61,602 bases of DNA from Alphaproteobacteria bacterium (GTDB lineage Bacteria; Pseudomonadota; Alphaproteobacteria; Puniceispirillales; Marisalimonadaceae), in contig SGYL01000002.1 of the NCBI GenBank assembly GCA_004213885.1, forward strand, positions 1 through 61,602. Direction: 5' to 3'. Below, one piece after another: positions 61,349-61,602 of the stretch (within the stretch, counting starts at the first letter, position 1; each line of letters opens with the position of its first letter). Under the pieces are notes generated by a model that saw nothing but the letters and a program-made list of their open reading frames with translations, had not been told where the DNA came from and did not search any database. A program made the position numbers and the translations under genes.

Positions 61349-61602
61349 ATGCTAAATGAAAGTGATTTAGAGAGATATGCTAGTCAGTTGATAATGCCTG
61401 AAATAGAAGAAGAAGGGCAATCAATACTTTTAAAAAGTAAAGTTTTAATAATTGGAGCAGGAGGCTTAGGCAACCCTACAGCTATTTTTTGTTCTGCTGC
61501 TGGCATTGGAAATATTGATATATGTGATCATGATAATATTGAATTATCTAATTTAAATAGACAAATAGCTTTTACCGTTAATAATTTAGGCCTTTCAAAA
61601 TC
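61349..61602 (+). CDS. ThiF/MoeB-type adenylyltransferase, N-terminal part (runs off the window)
   Basis: The first 84 codons begin at the ATG at 61349, seven bases after dut. The opening LERYASQLIMPEI and the ATP loop VLIIGAGGLGNP are those of the E1-like ThiF/MoeB/HesA group, followed by DHDNIELSNLNRQIAF with the catalytic arginine region. It activates a small sulfur-carrier protein (MoaD, ThiS or similar); which one cannot be told from this part. The C-terminus, including the zinc cysteines, is outside. Confidence 0.85.
   Translation, partial: MLNESDLERYASQLIMPEIEEEGQSILLKSKVLIIGAGGLGNPTAIFCSAAGIGNIDICDHDNIELSNLNRQIAFTVNNLGLSK

Overview
The window is 61.6 kb of very AT-rich, densely packed alphaproteobacterial chromosome. 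It carries no mobile elements, CRISPR arrays, tRNA or rRNA genes that I can see. The gene families and their order point to Alphaproteobacteria: class I lysyl-tRNA synthetase, DUF1178, DUF2889, TIGR01459-type HAD protein, CobS/CobT beside BolA and a C-terminal-J-domain protein, HIG1-adenosyltransferase-etfBA, tlpA-argH-lipoprotein-lysA, and dnaA-rpsT near mutM-ubiE-ubiB-coaBC-dut. Low GC, tiny intergenic gaps and overlapping stop codons, together with intact amino-acid and cofactor pathways, suggest a free-living streamlined marine lineage of the SAR11/HIMB59/AEGEAN-169 kind rather than a host-restricted Rickettsiales. That placement is inference.

Layout. 1-7.6 kb: hisS (partial), ispG, rodZ-like and lysC leftward, ubiG rightward, then DUF1178 and secA leftward. 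7.7-12.9 kb: argJ, a MutT-type Nudix gene, an NDUFAF5-like methyltransferase, a Nit-family amidohydrolase, accA, xerD. 12.9-18.6 kb: an unknown periplasmic protein, an unlisted 42-residue membrane microprotein, aroK-aroB, CNNM/CorC protein, DUF2889, BolA. 18.7-27.2 kb: J-protein, cobS-cobT, rpmB, pyrD, lysK, groEL-groES with an intrinsic terminator and a candidate heat-shock promoter. 27.4-33.1 kb: ctaA, aspS and a YnjB/YnjC ABC transporter lacking its ATPase gene. 33.2-40.2 kb: yggT, folD, HIG1, adenosyltransferase, etfB-etfA, tlpA, argH, small lipoprotein, lysA. 40.2-47.6 kb: zinc-ribbon/DUF3426, DUF218, tyrA-hisC-chorismate mutase, gloB, folB with an SDR of pteridine-reductase type, HAD, rhodanese. 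47.65-49.1 kb: a tandem glycine riboswitch in front of a DadA-like flavoenzyme. 49.1-56 kb: gyrB, recF, dnaN, dnaA, a 393-bp AT-rich gap, rpsT. 56-61.6 kb: a hypothetical, mutM, ubiE-ubiB-coaBC-dut, and a truncated ThiF/MoeB gene.

The genes are mostly housekeeping. They cover lysine, arginine and aromatic amino-acid synthesis (lysC, lysA, argJ, argH, aroK, aroB, tyrA, hisC), quinone and heme A synthesis for aerobic respiration (ubiG, ubiE, ubiB, ctaA, etfAB), one-carbon and folate metabolism (folD, folB, SDR), and replication (dnaA, dnaN, recF, gyrB).

The least ordinary points are: (1) a tandem glycine riboswitch whose predicted target is a DadA-like amino-acid dehydrogenase, with a plausible mutually exclusive expression platform; (2) CoaBC with an N-terminal helix-turn-helix domain fused to an otherwise intact bifunctional enzyme; (3) the YnjBC transporter without YnjD; (4) small genes in the gaps (positions 14638-14766 and 38809-38937); and (5) convergent gene pairs that nearly all overlap at their stop codons. 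I found nothing that looks like a defence system or a gene cluster of unknown purpose.
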